A stretch of 8,939 nt of DNA, taken from contig CAYUYH010000109.1 of assembly GCA_964449175.1 (NCBI GenBank), positions 1 through 8,939 on the forward strand. The letters run 5' to 3'. Numbering within the stretch: position 1 is the first letter of the stretch; each line of letters starts with the position of its first letter. Positions 1-6,953 of this stretch are shown piece by piece. The DNA is from CAYUYH01 sp964449175 (lineage in GTDB: Bacteria; Planctomycetota; Phycisphaerae; SM23-33). The position numbers were made by a program, and so were the translations under genes. Below the pieces are notes generated by a model that saw nothing but the letters and a program-made list of their open reading frames with translations, made no database searches and was not told the DNA's origin.

Positions 1-13
1 AACACATTTCGTG

Positions 14-90
14 GCGCGGCGGGGCTCCTGCCCCACCGCGCAAAACACGCGCATCTAAAGCTTTATAGGCGGCGGGGCAGGAGCCCCGCC
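14..90. repeat. Inverted pair of GC-rich REP-like hairpins after atpD
   Basis: Two palindromic units lie just beyond the atpD stop. The left unit (14-41) folds as an imperfect 12-bp stem with one mismatch around a TCCT loop. The right unit (71-90) is a perfect 8-bp stem around an AGGA loop. The units are also inverted copies of each other: 18-34 matches the reverse complement of 74-90 exactly, and the match extends to 39/69 with one mismatch. A large cruciform or long stem with a 29-nt loop is therefore possible. This nested design resembles REP/BIME elements, which often sit at the 3' ends of operons. It may protect the mRNA end or stop leftward transcription, but no U-tract follows on the leftward transcript, so it is not a textbook intrinsic terminator. 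The structure is seen directly; the role is inferred. Confidence 0.7.
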
Positions 91-117
91 ACCCTTCCGC
101 TGGCTGTCGGACGGCTG

Positions 118-1599
118 CTACTCTTCCGGCACGGGCGGCATGGGCGGCAGCTCGGCCGGCTTGGCGGCGTCGGCCTCCAGCGCGGCGGCCTGGGCGGAGG
201 CGTCGGCCACCGTGCCGACGTACATGAACGCCTGTTCGGGGAGGTGGTCCCACTTGCCGTCGCATATCTCCTTGAACGAGCGGATGGTCTCGGCCAGCGG
301 CGTGAAGTTGCCCGCCTTGCCCGTGAACACCTCGGTGGTGAAGAACGGCTGCGACAGGAACCGCTCGATACGGCGGGCGCGGGCGACGGTCTGCTTGTCG
401 GCCTCGCTCAGTTCGTCCACGCCGAGGATGGCGATCAGGTCCTGGAGGTCGCGGTACCGCTGGAGTATCTGCTGGACGCGGCGGGCGACGTCGTAGTGCT
501 CTTGGCCGACGTACTGCGGGTCGAGGATGCGCGAGGAGCTGGCCAGCGGGTCGATGGCCGGGTAGATGCCCTTCTCCACGATGGATCGCTCCAGCACGAT
601 GAACGCGTCCAGGTGGGTGACGGCGGTGGCGGGCGCGGGGTCCGTCATGTCGTCGGCCGGCACGTACACCGCCTGCACGGAGGTGATCGCGCCGGTCTTC
701 GTGGAGGTGATCCGCTCCTGAAGCTCGCCCATCTCGGTGGCGAGCGTCGGCTGGTATCCCACGGCTGAGGGCATCCGCCCCAGCAGGGCCGACACCTCGC
801 TGCCCGCCTGCGAGAAGCGGAATATGTTGTCGATAAACAGCAGGGTCTCGTGGCCCTGGTCGCGGAAGTACTCCGCGAGCGTCATGGCCGACAGCGCCGC
901 CCGCAGGCGGGCGCCCGGCGGCTCGTTCATTTGGCCCATTACCATGGCGGTGCGGTCGATGAGCCGCCCGGCCTCGCCCTCCTCGCCGCCGAGGGCCATC
1001 CCCTGCATCTCCAGCCAGATGTCGTTGCCCTCGCGCGTGCGTTCGCCGACGCCGGCGAAAACGCTGTGCCCGCCATGCTTCGTGGCGATGCGTGCGATGA
1101 GTTCCTGGATGATGACGGTCTTGCCGAGTCCAGCCCCGCCGAAGAGGCCTGTCTTGCCGCCGCGAACGAACGGCGCCATCAGGTCGATGACCTTGATGCC
1201 GGTCTCGAACAGCTCGCTCTTGGGCGCCAGCGCGTCGAATGTCGGCGGCGGCGCGTGGATGGGCCGACGCTCGCTCGCCGCCACCTCGCCCAGGCCGTCA
1301 ATCGGCTCGCCCAGGACGTTGAACACCCTGCCCAGAACGCCGGGGCCGACCGGCATGGTCACGGGCCCGCCCGTGTCCGCCACGGCCACGCCGCGGCGCA
1401 GCCCATCCGTGGTGCCCAGGGCTACGCAGCGCACCCGCCCGCCGCCGAGGTGCTGCTGGACCTCGCCGGTCAGGCCGGCGCAGGCGCCGCCGTCGTCGGT
1501 CACGCGGATGGCGTTGTAGATGCCGGGGAGCTGGTCCTCGGGGAACTCGGCGTCGAAGGTCGAGCCGATTACCTGGATGATCTTGCCCGCGGCGCCCAT
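118..1599 (-). CDS. atpD: F1Fo ATP synthase subunit beta
   Basis: This is the catalytic subunit of the F1 head, making ATP from ADP and phosphate as gamma rotates. The 493-residue protein has the full beta layout: N-terminal beta-barrel (about 5-80), P-loop GGAGLGKT at 154-161, GERTREGND with catalytic E186 and R187, Walker B LLFID ending at D257, and the SQAGSEVSALLGRMPSAVGY stretch. The C-terminal helical domain carries DELSEADK (395-402), a variant of the DELSEED loop with Ala at the sixth position. After the usual end near residue 465 comes an Ala/Pro/Glu-rich tail of about 28 residues, which is unusual. The ATG lies 4 nt after the atpG stop, with a weak CGGAA upstream, so translation is probably coupled to atpG. 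It is the last atp gene visible here; no atpC follows in the remaining 117 nt. The identity is certain. Confidence 0.98.
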   Translation of the reverse strand: MGAAGKIIQVIGSTFDAEFPEDQLPGIYNAIRVTDDGGACAGLTGEVQQHLGGGRVRCVALGTTDGLRRGVAVADTGGPVTMPVGPGVLGRVFNVLGEPIDGLGEVAASERRPIHAPPPTFDALAPKSELFETGIKVIDLMAPFVRGGKTGLFGGAGLGKTVIIQELIARIATKHGGHSVFAGVGERTREGNDIWLEMQGMALGGEEGEAGRLIDRTAMVMGQMNEPPGARLRAALSAMTLAEYFRDQGHETLLFIDNIFRFSQAGSEVSALLGRMPSAVGYQPTLATEMGELQERITSTKTGAITSVQAVYVPADDMTDPAPATAVTHLDAFIVLERSIVEKGIYPAIDPLASSSRILDPQYVGQEHYDVARRVQQILQRYRDLQDLIAILGVDELSEADKQTVARARRIERFLSQPFFTTEVFTGKAGNFTPLAETIRSFKEICDGKWDHLPEQAFMYVGTVADASAQAAALEADAAKPAELPPMPPVPEE

Positions 1600-1603
1600 C
1601 GTG

Positions 1604-2488
1604 TCATTCCGTCTGTGTCGAGCCGCCCACGATCTCGGCCAGCTCTGTGGTGATCTGCGCCTGCCGCGTCCGATTGTAGCGGACGGTCAGGTCGTGCAGC
1701 ATCTCGTCGGCGTTCTCGGTGGCCGCTCCCATCGCGCGGACGCGGGCGATCTGCTCGGCGACGGCCGCGTCGAGGAAGCACTGGTACAGCCGAAGGCGCA
1801 ACGTCGCCGGCAGCAGCTCGTCGAGGATTTCCTGCTGCGACGGGCGGAACTCGTACGGCGCCAGCTCGGGGGCGCCCGGCGTCCTCGGCGGCGGAGGCGT
1901 ATACGTCAACGGCAGCAGTTGCGCTATGACCGGCACTTGTCGGCCCGAGGAGAGGAACTGGGTGTAGGCCGCCTCCAGGCCGCCCAGCCTGCCGCCCAGG
2001 AACATCGCCAGCAGCTCGCGCGCCAGGTCGGATACCCGTGAGTAGTCCGGGCGATGGTCGAAGTCCGCCAGCACGCGGTCCACCTCGTATCCGCGGAACC
2101 GCAGGTTGCGGACGCCCCTCTTGCCGGCGACCCACAGCTTGACGTCGTAGCCCTCCTTGTCGAGCAGGCCCAGCCGCTCGATGGCGACCGACAGCACGGC
2201 GGCGTTGTACGCCCCGCACATGCCGCTGTTGCTGGTCAGCACGATCAGCACGTCGCGCTTGACGGTCGGGTGCTCGATCAGCATCGGGTGGCGCAGCGCC
2301 GACTCGTCGCGCCTGCCCAGGATGTCGCCGACCAGGTCCGCCAGGCGGTCGGTGTACGGCCTGGCCGAGACCGCCCGGTCGTGCGACCGCTTGAAGCGCA
2401 TCGAGGCCACCATCTCCATCGTCTTGGTAACGGTGCGGATGTTCCCGACGGCGCGGAGGCGTTTCTGGATCTTTCGGGCCTTGGCCAC
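1604..2488 (-). CDS. atpG: F1Fo ATP synthase subunit gamma
   Basis: This is the central rotor shaft of F1, coupling c-ring rotation to the catalytic beta sites. The 294-residue protein has both diagnostic ends of the family. The N-terminal helix holds KRLRAVGNIRTVTKTMEMV (10-28), and the C-terminal helix holds ATENADEMLHDLTVRYNRTR (256-275) followed by an ITTELAEIVGG ending. The middle Rossmann-like part carries SNSGMCGAYN (86-95), corresponding to the usual S-D-R-G-L-C-G segment but with Met for Leu. A Pro-rich stretch near 198-207 is probably a surface loop. The start codon is GTG. An AGGA motif 7-8 nt upstream overlaps the TAG stop of atpA, so initiation is likely coupled to the end of atpA translation. 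The gap to atpA is 9 nt and to atpD 4 nt. Confidence 0.97.
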   Translation of the reverse strand: MAKARKIQKRLRAVGNIRTVTKTMEMVASMRFKRSHDRAVSARPYTDRLADLVGDILGRRDESALRHPMLIEHPTVKRDVLIVLTSNSGMCGAYNAAVLSVAIERLGLLDKEGYDVKLWVAGKRGVRNLRFRGYEVDRVLADFDHRPDYSRVSDLARELLAMFLGGRLGGLEAAYTQFLSSGRQVPVIAQLLPLTYTPPPPRTPGAPELAPYEFRPSQQEILDELLPATLRLRLYQCFLDAAVAEQIARVRAMGAATENADEMLHDLTVRYNRTRQAQITTELAEIVGGSTQTE

Positions 2489-2497
2489 GTGCTGTTC

Positions 2498-4207
2498 CTA
2501 CTTGTCGGCGGCGCCGGCGTCGGCGCGACGTTCGCGGCGAAGCTCCTTGTAGCCGGTCTGCTTGAACTCGTTGACGATCGCCTTCAGCTCCTTGGCCGTC
2601 TCGGCGGCGATGTCGACCGAGGGGTCGAACCCATCATAGAAGTCGCGTCGCTCTGTCTTGATGTGGGCGAGCAGGTCGGCCTCGAAGTGGGCGATCTCCG
2701 CCGGATCGAGGTCGTCCAGCAGCCCGGCGGTGCCGCAGAATACCGCGATCACCTGGTCGAGGACAGGCATGGGGCGGTATTGCGGCTGGGTCAGCAGGCG
2801 GACCATCCTCACCCCGCGGTCGAGCTGGCGCTGGGCGGTCGGGTCCAGCTCCATGCCGAGCTGGGCGAACGTCTCCAGCTCGCGATACGCCGCCAGGTCC
2901 AGCCGCAGGCTCTTGGCGACGTCCTTCATCGCCTTGTAGGCGGCCTTGTAGCCCACGCGGCTGACCGAGATGCCGACGTTGATCGCCGGCCTAACGCCCG
3001 CGAAGAACAGCCCCGGCTCGAGGTATATCTGCCCGTCGGTGATCGAGATCAGGTTGGTCGGGATGTAGGCCGACACCTCGCCCTCCTGCGTCTCGCAGAT
3101 TGGCAGGGCCGTCTGCGAGCCGCCGGAGTGGGCCAGGCGGTGGATCTTCAGGCCTTCGGCGCCGGACATCCCGGCCAGGGCCCGCTCGGCCGCCTTCAGC
3201 CCGCGCGGGCCTTCGTGGACCTGCCCGTCGGCGCCTTGGATGTCCGCGGCATCCTCGGACGTGTCGGCCGGGACGATGACGTACCTGTGCGCCAGCTTGC
3301 ACGCTCGCTCCAGCAGCCGGCTGTGGAGGTAGAACACGTCGCCGGGATACGCCTCGCGCCCGGGCGGACGGCGAAGCAGCAGCGATATCTCCCGGTACGC
3401 GGCCGCGTGCTTGGTCAGGTCGTCGTAGACCACCAGCGTGGGTCGGCCAAGGTCGTACATGAAGTGCTCGGCGATGGCGCAGCCGCTGTATGGCGCGACG
3501 TACTGCATCGGGGCTGAGTCGCTGCTGGCCGCCAAGACGACGATGGTGTGTGCCATCGCGTGATTGGCCCGCAGCGTCTCGACCACGCCCGCGACGGTGG
3601 ACTCCTTCTGCCCGACGGCGACGTACACGCAGACTACGCCCGTGTCGCGCTGGTTGATGATCGTGTCCACGGCGATGGCGGTCTTGCCGGTCTTGCGGTC
3701 GCCGATGATCAGCTCGCGTTGCCCGCGGCCTATGGGCGTCATGGCATCGACGGCCTTGATGCCGGTCAGCAGCGGCTCGTCGACCGGCTGGCGAGCGGCG
3801 ATGCCGGGGGCGATCATCTCGACCGGGCGGGTCTTGCCGGAGCGGATCGGCCCGCCCCCGTCGAGGCTGCGGCCCAGCGGGTCGATCACCCTGCCGAGCA
3901 TCTCCTCGCCGACGGGCACGGTCAGCAGCTCGCCGGTCGCCCGCACGGAATCGCCGGCCTTGATGTGCTCGTACGCGCCGTAGATGGCCGCGCCGACGGA
4001 GTTCTCGGCCAGGTTGAACACCTGCCCGAGCGTGCCGTCGGCGAACTGGAGCATCTCGCCGGCCATCGCGTCGGACAGGCCGAAGATCTCCGCGATGCCG
4101 TCGCCGACCTCCAGCACCCGCCCGACGTGCGCGACGTCCACCTCGCGGCGGTACTGGGCGATCTGCTCGCGGATGACGCTGGCGATTTCGTCGACGTTGA
4201 GTTTCAT
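2498..4207 (-). CDS. atpA: F1Fo ATP synthase subunit alpha, with an internal insertion
   Basis: This is the non-catalytic nucleotide-binding subunit of F1. At 569 residues it is longer than the usual 500-515. Features in order: N-terminal amphipathic helix (1-22) that should contact delta, the barrel with GRVLEVGDGIAEIFGL (29-44), P-loop GDRKTGKT (169-176), Walker B LVVYDD (258-263), and SVSRVG with the arginine finger R417, which completes the neighbouring beta site. Position 172 is Lys where the family nearly always has Gln. The segment 306-361, between the YLHSRLLERACKL helix and GGSQTALP, is about 50 residues longer than in E. coli or mitochondrial alpha and accounts for most of the extra length. 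Its ATG overlaps the atpH stop (ATGA). The TAG stop overlaps the atpG ribosome-binding site. Nothing suggests a frameshift, because both flanks of the insertion align in frame. Confidence 0.98.
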   Translation of the reverse strand: MKLNVDEIASVIREQIAQYRREVDVAHVGRVLEVGDGIAEIFGLSDAMAGEMLQFADGTLGQVFNLAENSVGAAIYGAYEHIKAGDSVRATGELLTVPVGEEMLGRVIDPLGRSLDGGGPIRSGKTRPVEMIAPGIAARQPVDEPLLTGIKAVDAMTPIGRGQRELIIGDRKTGKTAIAVDTIINQRDTGVVCVYVAVGQKESTVAGVVETLRANHAMAHTIVVLAASSDSAPMQYVAPYSGCAIAEHFMYDLGRPTLVVYDDLTKHAAAYREISLLLRRPPGREAYPGDVFYLHSRLLERACKLAHRYVIVPADTSEDAADIQGADGQVHEGPRGLKAAERALAGMSGAEGLKIHRLAHSGGSQTALPICETQEGEVSAYIPTNLISITDGQIYLEPGLFFAGVRPAINVGISVSRVGYKAAYKAMKDVAKSLRLDLAAYRELETFAQLGMELDPTAQRQLDRGVRMVRLLTQPQYRPMPVLDQVIAVFCGTAGLLDDLDPAEIAHFEADLLAHIKTERRDFYDGFDPSVDIAAETAKELKAIVNEFKQTGYKELRRERRADAGAADK

Positions 4208-4821
4208 TCTTCCGCGTCTTCCCAGCCTCGCTTCACGCTGCCCGGCTCGGCGGCGAGCTTATGCCTGACGCGCCTGATCTCGCCGGCGACGGATGCGTCG
4301 TACCGCCGGTCGCCGATGGTGACGACCACGCCGCCCATCAACGCCGTATCGACCCGCGTCCGCAGCAGCGGCTCGGCGCCGGTCAGCTCTCGCAGAACCT
4401 CGTGCAGGGCTTGCATATTGGCCGCGTCCAGGGCGACGGCCGTGGCCACGGTGACCTCCACCTTGCCCTCGCGCTCGTCGAGCCGGCGGCGAAATCGCCG
4501 GGCCACCTGCCGCAACAGCACTCCCCGACCCTTGCGGGCCAGCACGGCCAGCAGGCCCTCGATCGGCCGGCTGCATCGGCCCGCGAAGACGCGCTCGACC
4601 AACTGGGCCGGCTGCGCTTCGGGCGACCCTCCGCCGGCCAGCAGACCATCGAAGCCGGGCGTCTCATCTAATAGGCCGACGATCCGCGCCAGCTCGGCGG
4701 CAGTTTCCTCCGCCCGGTCGTTGTCGTCGATCAACCCCAGCAGCGCCTCGGCGTAGACGTCGGCGACGGCGGCCTCGGCCAAATCCATCACGCTGTCGAT
4801 CCTGGGCGCCGCCGGCGACAT
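4204..4821 (-). CDS. atpH: F1Fo ATP synthase subunit delta (OSCP)
   Basis: This is the peripheral-stalk cap that ties the b subunits to the top of F1. The chosen start gives 205 residues, slightly above the usual 175-185. An N-terminal helical domain (about 12-115) is followed by the conserved C-terminal OSCP block, with TRVDTALMGGVVVTIGDRRY (155-174) and ASVAGEIRRVRHKL (176-189), matching the family pattern V-D-x-x-L-x-G-G-x-V. The reading frame stays open far upstream, but the ATG at 4821 is favoured. It overlaps the atpF stop as TAATG and has a strong GGAGG 7 nt before it. An alternative ATG at codon 12 would remove a short, poorly conserved leader. The 3' end overlaps atpA by 4 nt. The position between atpF and atpA is canonical and supports a call that rests mainly on the C-terminal block. 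Confidence 0.93.
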   Translation of the reverse strand: MSPAAPRIDSVMDLAEAAVADVYAEALLGLIDDNDRAEETAAELARIVGLLDETPGFDGLLAGGGSPEAQPAQLVERVFAGRCSRPIEGLLAVLARKGRGVLLRQVARRFRRRLDEREGKVEVTVATAVALDAANMQALHEVLRELTGAEPLLRTRVDTALMGGVVVTIGDRRYDASVAGEIRRVRHKLAAEPGSVKRGWEDAEE

Positions 4822-5423
4822 TACCGCCCCTCCCCGCCGCAGTCGCGGATTTCCTGGAGCGACTGCTCGAGTATGCGCGCGTGGTCGGCGTCGGTAAGGC
4901 TCTTGCCGATGACTCGCTGGGCCAGGTCGACCGCGAGGTCGGCGGCCGAGGAGTACATCTCGCGGAGCGCGGCGTCCTTGGCATGGTCGATCTCCTCCCG
5001 CACCGCCGCCATGCCGCGGGCGGCCTCCTCTCGGGCGGCCGACAGCACCTGCTCCCTGGCCTCGGCGACGGTTCGCCGGCCGCGGGAAACGACCTCCTCG
5101 GCCTGCTCCTCGGCCCGGTCCATGCGCGCGCGGTACTGCTCCAGCAGCTCGGTGGCCTCCTGCTCGCGCTTTTCGCTGCGCTCCAACGCATCGGCCATCG
5201 ACTGCTCGCGGCGGTGGATTTGCGTGAGCAGCGGCTTCCAGGCGAATCGCCCGAGTATCGCCACCAGCAGGCCGAATATCACCAGCGCGGTGATGGCCTG
5301 GCCAAGGTCGCCGAAGTATAGCGTCTGCTCTCCCTCGGCCGACAGCGCGGGCGCCGCGGCCAGGAGCACCGTCCCGGTCGCGAATACCATGCGAACAACC
5401 ATGCCGACGATCCGCCGTTCCAC
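4821..5423 (-). CDS. atpF: F1Fo ATP synthase subunit b, with probable signal peptide
   Basis: This is the peripheral-stalk subunit, anchored in the membrane and dimerising through a long coiled coil that reaches delta. From the preferred GTG start the protein has 200 residues. Residues 8-29 form a hydrophobic leader ending in ALSA, which looks like a signal peptidase I site. A single membrane helix follows at about 43-58, then the family-typical FAWKPLL (60-66). The rest is a highly charged Glu/Arg/Ala-rich coiled coil with little Pro or Gly, as expected. The GTG at 5423 is chosen because GGGAGG lies 4 nt upstream; the ATG at 5402 (193 residues) has no comparable site. The open frame runs further upstream into atpE, but that is a shadow. 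It lies 44 nt after atpE, and its TAA stop overlaps the atpH start. Confidence 0.92.
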   Translation of the reverse strand: MERRIVGMVVRMVFATGTVLLAAAPALSAEGEQTLYFGDLGQAITALVIFGLLVAILGRFAWKPLLTQIHRREQSMADALERSEKREQEATELLEQYRARMDRAEEQAEEVVSRGRRTVAEAREQVLSAAREEAARGMAAVREEIDHAKDAALREMYSSAADLAVDLAQRVIGKSLTDADHARILEQSLQEIRDCGGEGR

Positions 5424-5427
5424 GACA

Positions 5428-5433
5428 CCTCCC
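5428..5433 (-). promoter_or_regulatory. Shine-Dalgarno site deciding the atpF start
   Basis: On the minus strand this reads GGGAGG and continues as TG, a long match to the 16S anti-SD. It is 4 nt from the GTG at 5423 and 25 nt from the next in-frame ATG at 5402. It therefore supports the GTG start, although the spacing is on the short side. Confidence 0.6.
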
Positions 5434-5467
5434 AGGGCGCAAGGCAGGCAACTCCGCCGAGGCGCGC

Positions 5468-5821
5468 CTATATGTACAGCACGCCGAGCAGGCAGACGAC
5501 CATGGCGAAGAGCATGCCGCCCTCGACCATGGCCGCGGTTATGATCATCGGCGCGAACATCGCGCCGCCCGCCTCGGGCTGGCGCGCGATGGCCTCGATG
5601 CAACTGCCGCCGATGCGGGCGATGCCCAGCCCCCCGCCGATCGCCGCCACCCCCGCGCCCAGGCACGCCCCGGCGATGGCGAACCCCCGCCCGATCGCCA
5701 CGCCGAAGCCGGGTTCCGTCGACGCCTTTGACGGCTCGCTCGCGGGTTGATCGGCCAGTGCCACCGACGCCGCGGCGCCGATAATCACGCACACCAAAGC
5801 GATTTTCGCCAATCTACTCAT
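5468..5821 (-). CDS. atpE: F1Fo ATP synthase subunit c, with probable signal peptide
   Basis: This subunit forms the rotor ring of Fo that carries ions through the membrane. The 117-residue precursor is longer than the usual 70-90. Residues 1-23 look like a cleavable signal peptide ending in ALA, followed by a polar Ser/Pro/Glu spacer (24-38). The hairpin then begins: a glycine-rich first helix (about 44-75), the ARQPE loop (79-83), and a second helix with the ion-binding carboxylate E100 in the MVEGG context. Aligned by eye to the Na+ ring of Ilyobacter, the Na+ ligand positions Gln32 and Ser66 are Ile67 and Gly101 here, so proton coupling is predicted. The ATG has GGAG 6 nt upstream. The gene sits 122 nt after atpB behind a promoter-like sequence, which would suit the need for many c copies per complex. 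Confidence 0.96.
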   Translation of the reverse strand: MSRLAKIALVCVIIGAAASVALADQPASEPSKASTEPGFGVAIGRGFAIAGACLGAGVAAIGGGLGIARIGGSCIEAIARQPEAGGAMFAPMIITAAMVEGGMLFAMVVCLLGVLYI

Positions 5822-5866
5822 CTCCGTCTCCAGTCAAGCTCTTCCGCTGACAGACATAATCTTTCG

Positions 5867-5896
5867 ATTTTATCCGAATACGGTCCGGCCGATCAA
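5867..5896 (-). promoter_or_regulatory. Candidate internal promoter for atpE
   Basis: Read on the minus strand, TTGATC (5896-5891) is followed after 18 nt by TAAAAT (5872-5867). These match the sigma-70 boxes TTGACA and TATAAT at 4 of 6 and 5 of 6 positions. The stretch is clearly more AT-rich than its surroundings. A start near 5860 would give a leader of about 40 nt before the atpE ATG. A second promoter here could raise c-subunit output from atpE onward. This is inferred from the motif alone. Confidence 0.35.
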
Positions 5897-5901
5897 CAGC
5901 C

Positions 5902-5934
5902 GCCGGCCCGCCGCGCGGGAAGCCGGGCGTCGGC
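5902..5934 (-). other. Stem-loop in the atpB-atpE intercistronic gap
   Basis: Positions 5902-5910 pair with 5924-5934. All nine base pairs are G-C; a 2-nt bulge (5929-5930) interrupts the stem and the loop is 13 nt. It begins 9 nt beyond the atpB stop on the mRNA. It is not followed by a U-tract, although AT-rich sequence begins about 25 nt further on. It could slow RNA decay, mark a processing site that changes the atpB:atpE ratio, or partly attenuate transcription. The fold is visible in the sequence; the role is not known. Confidence 0.4.
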
Positions 5935-5943
5935 ATGCCGCGG

Positions 5944-6942
5944 TCAGTGCGAAGTCTCGGCGTACAATCCCAGGAACGTGGCCGTTAGGAACGTGAAGAT
6001 GTACGCCTGGAGCCCGGCCACCAGCAGCTCCAGCACCTCCAACACCACGCTGCCGGCAATGCAGAAAGGCCCGACGAACAGCACCCGGATGATCTCCGTC
6101 TCCAAGGCTTGGAGGACGAACATCATCAACACCGCCAGCAGCACGTGCCCCGAGAGCATGTTGGCGAACAGACGAATCATCAGTGCCGCGCACTTCGCCA
6201 ACACTCCCATCAGCTCGAGGATCGCCAGCGGACCGGCCAGCAGCAGCCCGATCCTTCCGGGCACCCTGGGTGTCAGGCTGGCGACCCACATCGCCGGCGA
6301 GGCCGCCGCCGCCGCCCACGTCGGCCAGTGGCGATTCTCACGCAGCAGCCTGGCCTGTCTGCTCAGCCCGCAGCGGAGGATGGTGAACAGGCTCACCGCC
6401 GCCAGGGCGCCGGCGACGGTGGGGATGGCCGTGGCCACGCCGCCAATCGCCGGGACGTGCGGGATGGCCCCGCTGACCGCCTCCAGAGGCAGGATGCCCA
6501 TCAGGTTCACCGTCAGGATGAACAGGAACATCGTCAGCAGCAAGGGGAGGAACCTGTCGGCCTGGTCGTGCAGGGCCGGGCGCGCGATCATGTCCCGGAC
6601 GAAGCACACCACCACGTCCAGCACGCCCGCTCCCCCGCTGGGAATAGGCCGCCAACGCCTCGCCAGCGGGATCACCACCGCCACCAGTGCCGCGGCGGCC
6701 AGTATCATCGCCGCGATCCCGCTGCTCATCCACGTGATCGTCATCCCGAAGACGCGCGACTGACAGCCCGCCCAGGGGTGGTCGGATATCCGTTCAGCCA
6801 GGTTTGCAACGGCCAACAACACTTCTCGCCTCCCGGCGGGTGAAACCATAAAGACTAGCGGCGCCGAGGCCAAAAGCAAGCTCGCAATCCAGGCCCACCG
6901 CGGACGATTGGCCGAGGTATTCTGCCACGCCCAGCCGGGCAT
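5944..6942 (-). CDS. atpB: F1Fo ATP synthase subunit a
   Basis: This is the stator membrane subunit that forms the two ion half-channels beside the c-ring. From the ATG at 6942 it has 332 residues, longer than the E. coli protein (about 270). The essential arginine is R257 in RLFANMLSGH, and the last helix carries LQAYIFTFLTATFLG. The pair equivalent to E. coli Glu219/His245 is swapped to His266/Glu305, as in mitochondrial-type a subunits. FVRDMIARPAL (114-124) and ADRFLPLLLTMF are also typical. The first 50 or so residues form an extra leader with one hydrophobic stretch (about 17-32) before the usual SDHPW entry. A TTG five codons upstream (6957) falls inside a tandem repeat and is not preferred. 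Neither start has a well-spaced ribosome site, and the ATG at 6849 remains possible. The gene is first in the operon; no atpI or atpZ precedes it. Confidence 0.95.
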   Translation of the reverse strand: MPGWAWQNTSANRPRWAWIASLLLASAPLVFMVSPAGRREVLLAVANLAERISDHPWAGCQSRVFGMTITWMSSGIAAMILAAAALVAVVIPLARRWRPIPSGGAGVLDVVVCFVRDMIARPALHDQADRFLPLLLTMFLFILTVNLMGILPLEAVSGAIPHVPAIGGVATAIPTVAGALAAVSLFTILRCGLSRQARLLRENRHWPTWAAAAASPAMWVASLTPRVPGRIGLLLAGPLAILELMGVLAKCAALMIRLFANMLSGHVLLAVLMMFVLQALETEIIRVLFVGPFCIAGSVVLEVLELLVAGLQAYIFTFLTATFLGLYAETSH

Positions 6943-6953
6943 TTCCAGAGCAG

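Noticed and set aside
1..46. Start of an atpC gene in the minus-strand frame from the ATG near 46
   Set aside because: The 18 visible codons encode an Arg/Cys-rich peptide through the palindrome and do not resemble the epsilon N-terminus.
3125..3292. Frameshift or assembly error in atpA
   Set aside because: The flanks on both sides are conserved in the same frame, and the inserted segment has normal codon use with no stop.
2054..3517. 487-codon open frame on the plus strand
   Set aside because: It lies antisense to atpG and atpA, and its translation is low-complexity in Val, Gly, Asp and Arg. Such frames are expected opposite GC-rich genes.
3548..4756. 402-codon open frame on the plus strand
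   Set aside because: It is antisense to atpA and atpH, with no recognisable domain. It is a shadow of well-identified genes.
4821..5792. Longer forms of atpF and atpH reaching into upstream genes
   Set aside because: The upstream extensions are open only because of GC bias, are not conserved in type, and overlap atpE or atpF. Better starts have strong ribosome sites.
5468..5821. Na+-translocating c subunit
   Set aside because: The Gln and Ser ligands of the Na+ site are Ile67 and Gly101 here; only the carboxylate E100 is kept.
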